Assembly: GCA_030950285.1 (NCBI GenBank)
Contig: JAUZRR010000037.1
Span: 62,001-126,000, forward strand
Reading direction: 5' to 3'
DNA from: Planctomycetota bacterium
GTDB lineage: Bacteria; Planctomycetota; Phycisphaerae; Phycisphaerales; UBA1924
Length of the DNA stretch: 64,000 bases
Shown: piece by piece, positions 25,214-34,951 of the stretch
Numbering within the stretch: position 1 is the first letter of the stretch
Layout: the number at the start of each line of letters is the position of its first letter
Program-made: the position numbers and the translations under genes
The notes under the pieces: generated by a model
Databases searched by the model: none
The model's input: only the letters and a program-made list of their open reading frames with translations
What the model was told of the DNA's origin: nothing

Positions 25214-26496
25214 GTGAGACGCCGGGCGGTCGGGAGGCCGGCGGCGCCGACGGCCTCGAGCGCCTGATCGATGACACAGCGCGGCGATTCGGCGCGAGGT
25301 TTGGTCGCGAGCCGGTGTGGGTGGCGAGCGCGCCCGGCCGGGTGAACCTGATCGGCGAGCACACCGACTACAACGCGGGCTTTGTGCTGCCGATGGCGAT
25401 TGATCGGTGGTGCGTGTGTGTCGCGGCGTCCGCAACCAGCGGCAAGAGCCTGCTCGTCGCAGCCGACATCGACCGATCGGTGGAGGTGTCTCTCGCCGAT
25501 CTTGTCGTTCGTCGTCATGCCGCGGCGGCCGAGCTTCCGGCGTGGGCGAAGTATCTTGCCGGCGCGATGGTCGAACGGCTGCACGGGCTCGGGGCAGAGA
25601 GTGGGGGCAGAGGCGTCGCGGTGCCCGAGCTCGACGTGCTCGCGGTGTCCACGGTGCCGGTGGGGGGCGGGCTGTCCAGCTCGGCTGCGATCGAGACAGC
25701 CGGGGCGGTGCTGATCGAGGCGGTGCTTGGCGCAGAAGCAGTGGGGGAGAGCGCGGGCAGTCGCAATGCGGGCGCAGACGCTACCGCAGCCGATGCGGTG
25801 CGGCTTGCGAGGGCTCTGGACTGCCAACGGGCTGAGCACCGCTGGGCGGGCGTGCCCTGCGGCTTGATGGACCAGCTCGCTTCGTCGTTCGGGCAGGCGG
25901 GGCACGGGCTGTTGATCGACTGCCGGGACAACACGATCGAGCGTGTGCCGTTGCCGAGCCCTGATCGAGCGGTGGTGCTGGTGGTCAACTCGGGAGTGAG
26001 GCACGCGCTGGCGTCGGGTGAGTACGCCAAGCGTCGGGCGGTGTGCCGGGGGGCGGCCGCGGCGCTGGGGGTGCGGACACTCCGTGAGATCGACACCGGC
26101 GCGTGGGGCGCACTCGACGCCGAGCAGATCCGCTGCGTGCGGCATGTGGTCAGTGAGAACGCCCGCGTGCTCCGGGCAGTCGAGGCGTTGCGAGCCGACG
26201 ATCTCGAAGCTGTCGGCCGTCTCATGGTCGAGTCGCACAACTCGCTGCGTGACGATTACCGGGTCTCGTGTGCCGAGCTTGATGCGATTGTCGAGATGGC
26301 AGCCGCGACGCCGGGTGTCTTCGGTGCCCGCATGACCGGCGGCGGCTTCGGCGGCTGCGCGGTGGTGCTGGCGACACCAGAGGCGTACGAAACGCTCAGC
26401 CGGACGCTGCCGGACGGGTATCGCGCACGCACCGGGCGTGCGTGTGAGATTGGTACTGTCCGCGCCAGTGATGGCGTGTCGGGTGGTCTGCTCTAG
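25210..26496 (+). CDS. galK: galactokinase
   Basis: The 428-residue GHMP kinase phosphorylates galactose at C1 for the Leloir pathway. The galactokinase signature GRVNLIGEHTDYN is at residues 43-55, the ATP-binding GGGLSSSAA in the middle, and MTGGGFGGC near the end; the catalytic Asp is probably in GLMDQLASSFGQ. The start is a GTG coupled to the upstream membrane gene. There are no galT or galE genes here. The stop shares a CTAG with the stop of the convergent transporter gene. Confidence 0.93.
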   Translation: MSETPGGREAGGADGLERLIDDTARRFGARFGREPVWVASAPGRVNLIGEHTDYNAGFVLPMAIDRWCVCVAASATSGKSLLVAADIDRSVEVSLADLVVRRHAAAAELPAWAKYLAGAMVERLHGLGAESGGRGVAVPELDVLAVSTVPVGGGLSSSAAIETAGAVLIEAVLGAEAVGESAGSRNAGADATAADAVRLARALDCQRAEHRWAGVPCGLMDQLASSFGQAGHGLLIDCRDNTIERVPLPSPDRAVVLVVNSGVRHALASGEYAKRRAVCRGAAAALGVRTLREIDTGAWGALDAEQIRCVRHVVSENARVLRAVEALRADDLEAVGRLMVESHNSLRDDYRVSCAELDAIVEMAAATPGVFGARMTGGGFGGCAVVLATPEAYETLSRTLPDGYRARTGRACEIGTVRASDGVSGGLL

Positions 26497-28061
26497 TGAG
26501 CGTCGGGCCCTTCGGCTTTGGCTTCTGCTGCGGCCAGTTCTGGGGTCTCGCCTTGAATGAAGGTCTGTCCTCGATACAGGAACTTGGCGTAGAAGACGTA
26601 CACGACCGCCGCAGCGAGCATGATGCTGGTGAAGAACCAGTAATATGCTGCGCCTTCGAGAGCCGAGCTGCCCCCGTCTTTTTCGAGCAGTTCGATGATC
26701 CAGTTGACGAACGCGGTGAAGAGGTTGCCGAGCGACACGCCGAGGAAGAACACGCCCATGATGAACGATTTCATTTTGGGCGGGGACTGGGTGTAGGCAA
26801 ACTCGAGACAGACGATCGAGACGAGAATCTCTGCGCTGGTGAGCACAAAGTACGCGAGGAACTGCCAGCCGATATTCGGCATGTCTTTGAGGAATGGCTG
26901 AACCTGCTCCTGCTCCCACCCGGCGATGTTCGCGGCTTCCAACGCGGCTTGCAGCGTTCCAGAGCCTTCGATTCCGGCTGCGTTGAGCGCGGCCCACAGC
27001 GCGGTTGCGGCTTCGGGGGCGCGGTCGATGATGGCCTGCTCGAGCAGCGCCGAGATCGCAAACGCCGCGGCTGTCAGGAACAAACCAGCGCCGATCTTCC
27101 GCAGCGGGGTGGTCTTCACGAACTTGCCCGCAAACGGATACACCAGGTAGGTGAATATGGGGATGAGCGTGAGGATGAGAATCGGGTTGACCGCTTGCAC
27201 CTGGCTCTTGAGCCACAAGATGCCCATGAACTCCCGATCCATGCTGCGGGCTTGCAGGATCCACGCCGACCCGGTCTGGTCAAAGATCGCCCAGAACACG
27301 GGGACAAAGATCAGGAACAGGGGCGCCAGACAGATGAGTGCCCGTTTGCCCTCGGGGCTGAACGTCTCTTTGAAGAACGCCTTTCCGGCCGGGGGCACAT
27401 GAACAAACCGGTGCCGCCCGAGCCAGAACACGAACGTCGCAATCGCCATGAGTGCGCCGGGGAGTCCAAACGCGGCCCAGGGACCAACCTTTGCCAGCAG
27501 GACCGGCGTCAGCAGCGTGCTGGCTGAGGCGCCGAGGTTGATCGAGAAGTAGAACCAGTTGAAAATTTGTGTCAGCAGGCGTTTGTTGCCGGTTCCGAAC
27601 TGGTCGCCCACATGGGCGCTCACGCACGGCTTGATCCCGCCGGCACCCATCGCGATGAGAATCAGCCCCGCAAACAGGAAGGGCTTCATGTCCCAGAGCC
27701 CCAAGGCCGGGCCGACATCCATGAGCGCCAGGCTCCCGTGCCCGAGGCAGTACATGAGGCTGATCAGGAGGATCGTTTTGTACTTGCCCCACAGGATGTC
27801 GGAAATCAGCGCGCCGATCAACGGGAAGAAGTACGCCGCAGCCGTGAAGAGGTGGTAGTACTTCTTGGCCTCGGTATCACTCATGAAGTCCGGCTCGCCC
27901 GCCGAGTTGAAGAGGTGCTCGGTCATGAACACCACCAGGATGGCCTTCATCCCGTAGAAGCTGAACCGCTCTGCCAGTTCGTTGCCGATGATGAACGGCA
28001 CACCCTTGGGCATGGTCTTGAGCGTCGGGTCGGGGCTTGTCCGGTGGGTCTGGCTGGGCAT
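26493..28061 (-). CDS. POT-family (PTR2) proton-dependent oligopeptide transporter
   Basis: This 522-residue inner-membrane protein belongs to the proton-coupled peptide transporter family. The ExxER proton-site motif is present (ELAERFSFYG, Glu28-Arg32), and about a dozen helices follow. GAGGIKPCVSAHVGDQF matches the second POT signature, and NWFYFSINLGA follows. An insertion near residues 370-440 is charged and periplasmic or cytoplasmic. I prefer the ATG at 28061 because GGAG stands before it; an in-frame ATG at 28106 would add 15 residues and has TATCCT five bases before it, which would fit a leaderless start. Confidence 0.9.
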   Translation of the reverse strand: MPSQTHRTSPDPTLKTMPKGVPFIIGNELAERFSFYGMKAILVVFMTEHLFNSAGEPDFMSDTEAKKYYHLFTAAAYFFPLIGALISDILWGKYKTILLISLMYCLGHGSLALMDVGPALGLWDMKPFLFAGLILIAMGAGGIKPCVSAHVGDQFGTGNKRLLTQIFNWFYFSINLGASASTLLTPVLLAKVGPWAAFGLPGALMAIATFVFWLGRHRFVHVPPAGKAFFKETFSPEGKRALICLAPLFLIFVPVFWAIFDQTGSAWILQARSMDREFMGILWLKSQVQAVNPILILTLIPIFTYLVYPFAGKFVKTTPLRKIGAGLFLTAAAFAISALLEQAIIDRAPEAATALWAALNAAGIEGSGTLQAALEAANIAGWEQEQVQPFLKDMPNIGWQFLAYFVLTSAEILVSIVCLEFAYTQSPPKMKSFIMGVFFLGVSLGNLFTAFVNWIIELLEKDGGSSALEGAAYYWFFTSIMLAAAVVYVFYAKFLYRGQTFIQGETPELAAAEAKAEGPDAH

Positions 28062-28228
28062 CTGGGTCTCCGTCGGGGCGTTGGTCGCCCGGTCTTTTGT
28101 AGGCATGCGGGAGGATACACCAAATCCGTTCACCGCTCTGCCGGGGTTGGTTCTTGCCAATGGCTCTCTGAGGCGGTACGTTCCCCGATCAGCGAAACCT
28201 GGAACCATCGGCACGGAGCGAACCCCCC

Positions 28229-29959
28229 ATGGCAGACCCCAACACACCCGCTCGCAAACGCCGCGGGCCGCTCGATCTTGTCGAATGGATCGGCAACAAA
28301 CTGCCCGATCCTGCGATGCTCTTTGTCATCGGTGCGTTTCTGGTCATGATTCTCTCGGCGGTCGGCTCGACCGCGGGCTGGGCCGTGCAACCGATGAAGC
28401 TTGAGATCGTCACCACGCCTCTCCTCGACGCAGCGGGGGTGCAGGTTCTTGACGCAGAGACGGGCACCCCGGCGGTCACGCCCGTTCTCGGCGAGGACGG
28501 CCGTCCCGAGACCAGGCTCGTCGAAGATTTCTCTCGCAACGGGGGGCAGCCCTTTACCTCCCGCAGCCTGCTCTCGGCCGACGGGCTGTACTACGCGATC
28601 TCCAGCATGGTGGACAACTTCGTCAACTTTCCGCCGTTGGGTGTTGTGCTGGTCGGGATGCTCGGGATCGGGCTCGCAGAAAAATCAGGCTTTATCGGCG
28701 CGGCTCTCAAGGCGGTCATGCTCGTTGTGCCCAACAAGCTGCTCACGCCGGCGATGATCTTTCTGGGCATTATGTCGAGCCTGGGGACCGACGCGGGCTA
28801 CATCGTGCTTCCACCGGTCGCTGCGGCGCTCTACAAGAGTGTCGGGCGTTCGCCGCTGGCGGGTATCGCGGCGGTATTCGCGGGAGTTGCAGCCGGGTTT
28901 AACGCGAACTTGCTCGTCACGAGCCTCGACCCGTTGCTGTCGAGTCTTTCGACGACGGGGGCGCAGACGGTTGATCCTGAGTACGCGGTTGCTCCGACCG
29001 CCAACTGGTATTTCATGATCGTCTCGACGTTTGTGATTACCCTCGCCGGGTGGGCGGCGTCGTCGTGGTTTGTCGAACGCCGCTTTGCGGCCAAGAGCCC
29101 CGAGGCCGGCGGCCCCTCTCCGGTCGACGCCAGCGAGCTCGCGTCGCAGCAGATCACGCCGACCGAGTGGCGGGGCCTCCGCTGGGCGACCCTTGCGATC
29201 ACGCTTGCCACGGGGGTTGTCATTGCCTGCACAGTCATTCCCGGCTGGCCGCTCAACGACGACCGCGGGCAGGTCGGTGCGCTCAGCGGGCTCATCCGCA
29301 AGGCCGACAATTTTGACCGTTGGGTCGAGGCGATTGTGCCGCTGTTGTTTGTGCTGTTCATACTGCCCGGTATTGTCTTCGGCATCGCGACCGGATCGGT
29401 CCGCAAGAGCGCCGATGCTGCACGGCTTATGGTTGATTCGATGGCGGGGATGGCGCCGATCATTGTGCTTTCGTTCTTTGCAGCACAGTTCATCGAGTAC
29501 TTCAAGTATTCTAACCTCGATAAGATGCTCGCCTATTCCGGGGGGGCAGCGCTCGCCGATTCGAGCCTGAGCCCGACCACGTTGATCGTGGCGTTTATTC
29601 TGCTCACCGGCGTCTTCAACCTCTTCATCGGGTCGATGAGCGCCAAGTACGCGATGTTCGCGCCGATCTTCGTCCCGATGTTCATGCTCATCGGCATCAG
29701 CCCCGAACTCACCCAGTGCGCCTACCGCATCGGCGACTCGGTGACAAACGTCATCACGCCGCTGAACGCCTATCTCGTCATTATTTTGGTGGTCATGCAG
29801 CGGTACGCGCCCAAGGCCGGGATGGGCACGCTCATCTCCACGATGCTCCCCTACACGCTTGTGTTCTCTGTGGTGTGGATCATTATGTTGATTATCTGGC
29901 TCTGGCTGGGCTTTGACCTCGGGCCCGAGGGGCCGTTGGAGTATTCCCCCGGCGGCTAA
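28229..29959 (+). CDS. AbgT-family transporter
   Basis: The 576-residue membrane protein matches the AbgT family, known for p-aminobenzoyl-glutamate uptake and for sulfonamide export by MtrF/YdaH. Characteristic stretches are VEWIGNKLPDPAMLFVIGA at the start, SSLGTDAGYIVLPPVAAALYKSVGRSPLAGIAAVFAGVAAGFNAN (read in two parts) in the middle, and GDSVTNVITPLNAYLVIIL near the end. GGAG lies before the ATG. The transported substrate cannot be told from sequence. Confidence 0.92.
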   Translation: MADPNTPARKRRGPLDLVEWIGNKLPDPAMLFVIGAFLVMILSAVGSTAGWAVQPMKLEIVTTPLLDAAGVQVLDAETGTPAVTPVLGEDGRPETRLVEDFSRNGGQPFTSRSLLSADGLYYAISSMVDNFVNFPPLGVVLVGMLGIGLAEKSGFIGAALKAVMLVVPNKLLTPAMIFLGIMSSLGTDAGYIVLPPVAAALYKSVGRSPLAGIAAVFAGVAAGFNANLLVTSLDPLLSSLSTTGAQTVDPEYAVAPTANWYFMIVSTFVITLAGWAASSWFVERRFAAKSPEAGGPSPVDASELASQQITPTEWRGLRWATLAITLATGVVIACTVIPGWPLNDDRGQVGALSGLIRKADNFDRWVEAIVPLLFVLFILPGIVFGIATGSVRKSADAARLMVDSMAGMAPIIVLSFFAAQFIEYFKYSNLDKMLAYSGGAALADSSLSPTTLIVAFILLTGVFNLFIGSMSAKYAMFAPIFVPMFMLIGISPELTQCAYRIGDSVTNVITPLNAYLVIILVVMQRYAPKAGMGTLISTMLPYTLVFSVVWIIMLIIWLWLGFDLGPEGPLEYSPGG

Positions 29960-29967
29960 ACATAACT

Positions 29968-31857
29968 TCACGGATCACTCGGCACCGGCGGATCCTCGGC
30001 CGGGACCTCGGGTGCCGGCCACGCCTGGCCGAGCCATGACTCATATACCGCCCGCTGCAGCGCGGTCGGCTCGTCAACGTGTTCGAGCGTCCACGTCGCC
30101 ACCGGCCTCGCCATCGTTACGATACGAATCTCGCGGGGTTGCTCCCGGCGGGTCAGGCCGAGCGTGACCGTCTTTCCGGGCCTGATCTCTTCGAGCAGTT
30201 CGTCAAGGTCGCCGTCGAACTCGTCGCCGTTGACGGTGCGCAGCGTGTCGTTGGCCTGCACCCCGGCCGCGAATGCCGGCCCGTTGGCGCGGACGGTGCG
30301 GACGGTCTCGCCGCTCATCGAGATGCCCAGGTACGCGCCCTTGGGCCGTTCGCCCTCGACGAGCGTCAGCCCCGCGACGGCGAACGCCCGGTCAAGGTCC
30401 AACGGCTGGGTGCCCGAGACGTACGCCCCGAAGAACGCCTCAAAGCTCGTCTCCGTCAGCGATTCCAGCATGTCGAGCATGTCGCTGGTCGTAAAGCCGC
30501 CCGCGTCGAGCGGGTATCGCAGATAGAGCTGTCGCAGCACGTTGTCGAGCGAAACCGCGTTGTCGGTCCGGCTGCGAATCTCAAGATCGAGCATCAGGCT
30601 GACCAACGCACCTTTGGTATAGAACGACACGGTCGTATTAACATCGTTGGGCGTCGAGCGGTTGAACTTGATCCACGCGTCGTAGCTCGAATCGGCCAGG
30701 CTCTGCACCGCGTAGCCCGGGCGGAGACGCTCGCGCGAGATCGTCCGCGACATCTGCGCAAGGTAACTGTCCGGTTCGATCAGCCCGGCACGCACCAGCG
30801 TCACGTCGTCATAATAACTCGTCGTCCCTTCTGCGACCCAGAGCAGATCGGTGTAGTTCTCCAATTGATAGTTGTAAGGTGTCATCCCCGCCGGCCGCAG
30901 CCGTTTGACGTTCCAGGTGTGGAACATCTCGTGCGAGACCAGGCCGAGGAAGCGTTCGTAGGAGCTGTCGGAGGTGAAGGTCGATGGGCGGGTGTGCATG
31001 ATCGTCGAGTTGAGGTGCTCGGTCCCGCCGCCGATTCCCGGCTGGCTGTGGATCATGAACACGTACCGCTGGTACGGCAGCCGCCCGCCAACGCCCTCGA
31101 AGATATCCCGATGCGCCCGCACGATCGCGGCAAAGTCGGCGGCCAGCTTCTCGGCGTCGGCCTCGGCTTGCCCCCAGATCACGATGTCGTGCGGCGTGCC
31201 GTCAACGGAAAAACCGATCAGTTGGTGCTCCCCGATCTCCAGCGGCGAGTCCACCAGCACGTCGTAATCCGGCGCGAGCCACGCGTTGGGTTCGACCGGA
31301 TCCGGCGCGAGCCCGGTCGCGACCTGCCAGCCCTGGGGCACCTCCACCCGCACCCGGAGCGGCAGGTGACGCGAGCTGTCGGTGTAGAGGAATGCAGCGG
31401 ACCCGCTCAGAAAGGCGTGCGTGTCGTCGGCGTGCCGGGTCCGGTCATTGAGCGAGTTGGCGTAAATCGTGTACTCGATCACGATGTCGCCGGCATGGAC
31501 CGGGTCGATCCGCCACGTCGCTTTGTCGGTTTTGTGGACCGGCAGCACCAGGCCGTTGGCGTCGCGGGCCCGCAGCTGTACGATCGTGCCCGCGTGATCG
31601 AGGATCAGGTACTTGCCCGGGCGCCACGTCGGCAACCGCACGCTCAAGGGCCGGCCGTCGGGGTTGGGAAGGCGAGCCGTGATGTCCACGAGCTGCGAAT
31701 GGGCGCGCGCCAGCGACACCGTGTACTCGACCGCGACCTGCTCGGCCCAGGCTGACGGATCGTCGGCGAGGTAGGCCTGCGCGCGCGCGAGCGCCGGGGT
31801 CAGCGCGAGTGCAACCGCCGCGACGGCAACCTGCATCCAACATCTCTTCAAACTCAT
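29968..31857 (-). CDS. M61-family glycyl aminopeptidase with PDZ domain
   Basis: This 629-residue secreted protease has a signal peptide (about 1-27) and a beta-rich N-terminal domain. The M61 zinc site is HEMFH at 309-313 with WVAEG (Glu343) as third ligand, and a PDZ domain follows at about 490-580. M61 enzymes cleave after N-terminal Gly or Ala. The ATG at 31857 directly precedes the signal peptide, AAGGA being 11 bases upstream. The gene begins 16 bp after the uridine kinase-like gene. Confidence 0.92.
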   Translation of the reverse strand: MSLKRCWMQVAVAAVALALTPALARAQAYLADDPSAWAEQVAVEYTVSLARAHSQLVDITARLPNPDGRPLSVRLPTWRPGKYLILDHAGTIVQLRARDANGLVLPVHKTDKATWRIDPVHAGDIVIEYTIYANSLNDRTRHADDTHAFLSGSAAFLYTDSSRHLPLRVRVEVPQGWQVATGLAPDPVEPNAWLAPDYDVLVDSPLEIGEHQLIGFSVDGTPHDIVIWGQAEADAEKLAADFAAIVRAHRDIFEGVGGRLPYQRYVFMIHSQPGIGGGTEHLNSTIMHTRPSTFTSDSSYERFLGLVSHEMFHTWNVKRLRPAGMTPYNYQLENYTDLLWVAEGTTSYYDDVTLVRAGLIEPDSYLAQMSRTISRERLRPGYAVQSLADSSYDAWIKFNRSTPNDVNTTVSFYTKGALVSLMLDLEIRSRTDNAVSLDNVLRQLYLRYPLDAGGFTTSDMLDMLESLTETSFEAFFGAYVSGTQPLDLDRAFAVAGLTLVEGERPKGAYLGISMSGETVRTVRANGPAFAAGVQANDTLRTVNGDEFDGDLDELLEEIRPGKTVTLGLTRREQPREIRIVTMARPVATWTLEHVDEPTALQRAVYESWLGQAWPAPEVPAEDPPVPSDP

Positions 31858-31873
31858 CACGGAGGCGTTCCTT

Positions 31874-32515
31874 TCACGGCTTGGGCCTGGGCTTGGGCGG
31901 GGCGTGGTTGAGCACCACGATATCCGCAACCCGGCGGTACGTGTCGGCGTGCCTGGCAAATGTCGGGTCGGCGACCTCGGCAAAGTACCGTTTCGCCCGC
32001 TCCACCCCCCAGCCCCGCTCCCCGGCCGCCTCGATCTGTTCCCACCTTGCCCACCTTGTCGCTCGGGGTGCATCGACAAATACCGCAAGGTCGAGCGTCT
32101 CTCGAACGGTCGCATGGAGCGCAAAGATCCCCTCGCACACGATCAACTCCGCCGGTTCGACGCGACGGGCCCCAACCCGGCGGTGCGATTGAAAGCACCA
32201 CAACGGCATCTCGACCGCCCGCCCGGCTTTCAACTCGGTGAGGTGCTGGGCAAGGGCAGGCAGGTCGGCGTGCCCCGGCTCGTCCCGCTCCTGCTCGGGA
32301 AGGGTGTGGTAGTCAGGCAGGTAGTGGTCGGTGGAAACGAGCGTCCCGCCGAGTTGCCCGGCGAGTGTGGTCTTGCCCGACCCGACCGGCCCGGTGATGC
32401 CCACCGCGACGCTCGACCCCGGGCCCAGACGCGCCGCGATCTCGCGGATTCGGCTCGCCAGGACGGCTGCCGCGTCGCCCCAGTGGATTGTGGGTTGGTC
32501 AGGCCGGTTGGTCAT
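31874..32515 (-). CDS. uridine kinase-like P-loop phosphotransferase
   Basis: The 213-residue protein has a Walker A motif (GPVGSGKTT at 42-50) and the uridine kinase/PRK layout: TDHYLPDYHTLPEQERDEPGHADLP near 63-87, then EPAELIVCEGIFALH with the Walker B glutamate. Such enzymes phosphorylate uridine and cytidine, or a related nucleoside or sugar. The divergent NupC transporter gene 141 bp away fits nucleoside salvage. No clear Shine-Dalgarno site precedes the ATG. Confidence 0.85.
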   Translation of the reverse strand: MTNRPDQPTIHWGDAAAVLASRIREIAARLGPGSSVAVGITGPVGSGKTTLAGQLGGTLVSTDHYLPDYHTLPEQERDEPGHADLPALAQHLTELKAGRAVEMPLWCFQSHRRVGARRVEPAELIVCEGIFALHATVRETLDLAVFVDAPRATRWARWEQIEAAGERGWGVERAKRYFAEVADPTFARHADTYRRVADIVVLNHAPPKPRPKP

Positions 32516-32656
32516 GGCGGGGGATCATTGCCCGGCACAGGGCGACGCGTCGGGCGGTACGATGCGGGCGCACACCCCGATCGGCAGCCAATCCCGATGG
32601 CAGTGCCCTCGAGCGGTTCGATGGTCGGTTCGGTTTCGCAGCGTCACGGAGGCGGC

Positions 32657-33976
32657 ATGTTTCATCCGGAAGGGCTCATCGGTGTGGTGGTGTTGATCGC
32701 GCTGGCCTGGTCGATCTCGGAGGACCGCTCGCGGTTCCCGGTCAAGCTGGTGGTCCTCGGGTTGCTTGTGCAGTTTGCACTCGCGATCCTGCTGCTGCGG
32801 GTGCCGCCGGTGGTGGCGGGGTTTCAGGTGATCGGCCTCTGGGTGAACGCCGCGATCACGACCGCCGACGAGGGGTCGCGGTTTGTCTTCGGGTCGCTCG
32901 CCGATCCCAGCGGCCCGTGGGGGTTCGTGTTCGCCACCCGCGTGCTCCCGGTGATCGTGTTCTTCGCGTCGCTCATGGCGGTGCTCTACCACCTGGGGAT
33001 CATGCAGCGGATCATCGCGGTGCTGGCGTGGTTGCTCCGCACCACCATGGGCGTGACCGGGACCGAAGCCATGGCGATGGCCGCGAACGTCTTTGTCGGG
33101 CAGACCGAGGCCCCGCTCTGCGTCAGGCCGTTCATCCCGAAGATGACCCGTTCGCAACTCGCGACGCTCATGGTCGGCGGCTTTGCCACGATCGCGGGCA
33201 GTGTTTTTGCAGCCTATGTCACCATGCTGGGAGGCGAGCCCCCCGCCGAGGGGGCGCCGCCCGACCCGGCGCGTATCGAGTTTATCAAACACCTCATCAC
33301 GGCCAGCGTGCTCTCGGCACCTGCCGCGTTCATCATGGCAAAGATCCTCGTCCCCGAGCGGGACACGCCCATCGACGAGGGGCTGCGCTCGGCAGAGGTC
33401 GGCAAGTCGACCGGCAACGTGCTCGATGCCGCGGCTGCGGGGGCGACCGACGGCCTGCGCCTCGCCCTCAACGTCGCGGCGATGCTCATCGCGTTTGTGG
33501 CGCTCCTGGCGTTGGTGAATCTTGTGCTCGGCGCGCTCGGGCACGTCGGGCTCCCCCGGGCTGCGCTCGACGCGATGGGAATCGAGACGCTCAGGCTCGA
33601 GGTCGTGATGGGCTGGCTGCTCGCGCCCTTGGCGTGGGCGATGGGTGTGCCTTGGGAAGAGTGCTCGTTCTTCGGGATGCTGCTCGGCGAGAAACTCGTC
33701 GTCACCGAGTTCATCGCCTTTAGCCACCTCGCCGCCGACGTGCAACTCGCGGCCAACGGCCAGGCCCACCGGCTGAGCGAACGCGCGGCGTACATCGCGG
33801 CGTACGCCCTGTGCGGGTTTGCCAACTTCCCCTCGGTCGCCATCCAGATCGGCGGCCTCAGCGCACTCGCGCCGAGCCGACGTGCAGAATTCGCATCGCT
33901 CGGCCTCCGCGCGATGGCCGGCGGGGCGATGGCCAGTTGGATGACCGCGTCGATCGCGGGCGTACTCTTGCCCTGA
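32657..33976 (+). CDS. NupC-family concentrative nucleoside transporter
   Basis: The 439-residue membrane protein matches the CNT/NupC family: an N-terminal helix set, GTEAMAMAANVFVGQTEAPLCVRPF (read as GTEAMAMAANVF then VGQTEAPLCV), a KLVVTEFIAF region and CGFANFPSVAIQIGGL near the end. It imports nucleosides with protons or sodium. The ATG at 32657 follows GGAGG by five bases and is preferred to earlier ATGs at 32597 and 32621. It diverges from the uridine kinase-like gene; transporter and kinase probably work together. Confidence 0.93.
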   Translation: MFHPEGLIGVVVLIALAWSISEDRSRFPVKLVVLGLLVQFALAILLLRVPPVVAGFQVIGLWVNAAITTADEGSRFVFGSLADPSGPWGFVFATRVLPVIVFFASLMAVLYHLGIMQRIIAVLAWLLRTTMGVTGTEAMAMAANVFVGQTEAPLCVRPFIPKMTRSQLATLMVGGFATIAGSVFAAYVTMLGGEPPAEGAPPDPARIEFIKHLITASVLSAPAAFIMAKILVPERDTPIDEGLRSAEVGKSTGNVLDAAAAGATDGLRLALNVAAMLIAFVALLALVNLVLGALGHVGLPRAALDAMGIETLRLEVVMGWLLAPLAWAMGVPWEECSFFGMLLGEKLVVTEFIAFSHLAADVQLAANGQAHRLSERAAYIAAYALCGFANFPSVAIQIGGLSALAPSRRAEFASLGLRAMAGGAMASWMTASIAGVLLP

Positions 33977-34037
33977 TCGATCACTGATCCAACGGATTTC
34001 AACGCGCGCGACAACCCGACCAGAGGCAGAGACACAG

Positions 34038-34880
34038 ATGACCCCGACCAACACCACCCAAACGGGTAAAAAACCGCGAGATTCCAGCGTTCTCCGCCCC
34101 AAAGCCCTCATCGGCATGGTCCACGTCGGCGCGCTGCCCGGCACGCCGCACGCCTCGGAACCCGTCGCCGACATCGTTCGGCGCGCGGTGCAGGAGGCAC
34201 AGCTCCTCGAGCGCAGCGGCTTTGACGCGATCATCATCGAGAACATGCACGACCGACCCTATGTCCACGGCCGCCAGCAGCCGCAGATCGTCGCGGCGAT
34301 GACGCGCGTCGCGGTCGAGGTCATATCGGCGATCGACATCCCCCTGGGCATCCAGGTGCTCTCGGGAGGCGAGCACGAGGCGATCGCGATCGCACACACC
34401 GTCGGCGCAGCGTTTATCCGTTGCGAGAACTTTGTCTACGCCCACGTCGCCGACGAGGGGCTGCTCGCCGAGGCGGTCGCCGGGCCGTTGCTTCGGTACC
34501 GCCGGGCGATCGGCGCGACGGGTGTTCGCGTGATGTGTGACATCCGCAAGAAGCACGCCTCGCACGCGGTGGCGGGCGACCTGACTATCGAGGACTGCGC
34601 GCACACCGCCGAGTTCTGCGGCGCCGACGGCGTGATCGTCACCGGCAACTTTACCGGCGACCCGACCGACCCAAGCGACGTCGAGCGGGTGGGCCGCGCG
34701 GTGGGGGTGCCGGTCTGGGTCGGGTCGGGGGTCGAGCCGTCGCAACTGGGGACGCTTTTTGCCAGCGCCGATGCGCTGATTGTCGGGTCCTGGATCAAGC
34801 ACGGCGGGGTCTGGTCCAACGCGCCGGATGCTGAACGGTGCGCCGAGATTGTCGCCGAGGCAGAGCGCGTACGCGGGTAG
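34038..34880 (+). CDS. BtpA/SgcQ-family TIM-barrel protein
   Basis: The 280-residue protein matches the BtpA family: ALIGMVHVGALPGTP near 24-38, FDAIIIENMHDRPY, CDIRKKHASHA, and DGVIVTGNFTGD followed by PVWVGSGVEPSQ. BtpA is needed for photosystem I in cyanobacteria; in other bacteria members sit in sugar or nucleoside operons and the reaction is unknown. Here it follows NupC by 61 bp, on the same strand, which suggests a part in nucleoside or sugar use. Confidence 0.88.
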   Translation: MTPTNTTQTGKKPRDSSVLRPKALIGMVHVGALPGTPHASEPVADIVRRAVQEAQLLERSGFDAIIIENMHDRPYVHGRQQPQIVAAMTRVAVEVISAIDIPLGIQVLSGGEHEAIAIAHTVGAAFIRCENFVYAHVADEGLLAEAVAGPLLRYRRAIGATGVRVMCDIRKKHASHAVAGDLTIEDCAHTAEFCGADGVIVTGNFTGDPTDPSDVERVGRAVGVPVWVGSGVEPSQLGTLFASADALIVGSWIKHGGVWSNAPDAERCAEIVAEAERVRG

Positions 34881-34951
34881 CGTGCCGAGACCGAACCGGG
34901 CGATTACGCTTGTTTTATCGTGTATTCTTGTTTCTTGTGCGGAGAGGTACG

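Noticed and set aside
30079-31755. 558-codon plus-strand frame
   Set aside because: Antisense to the M61 peptidase.
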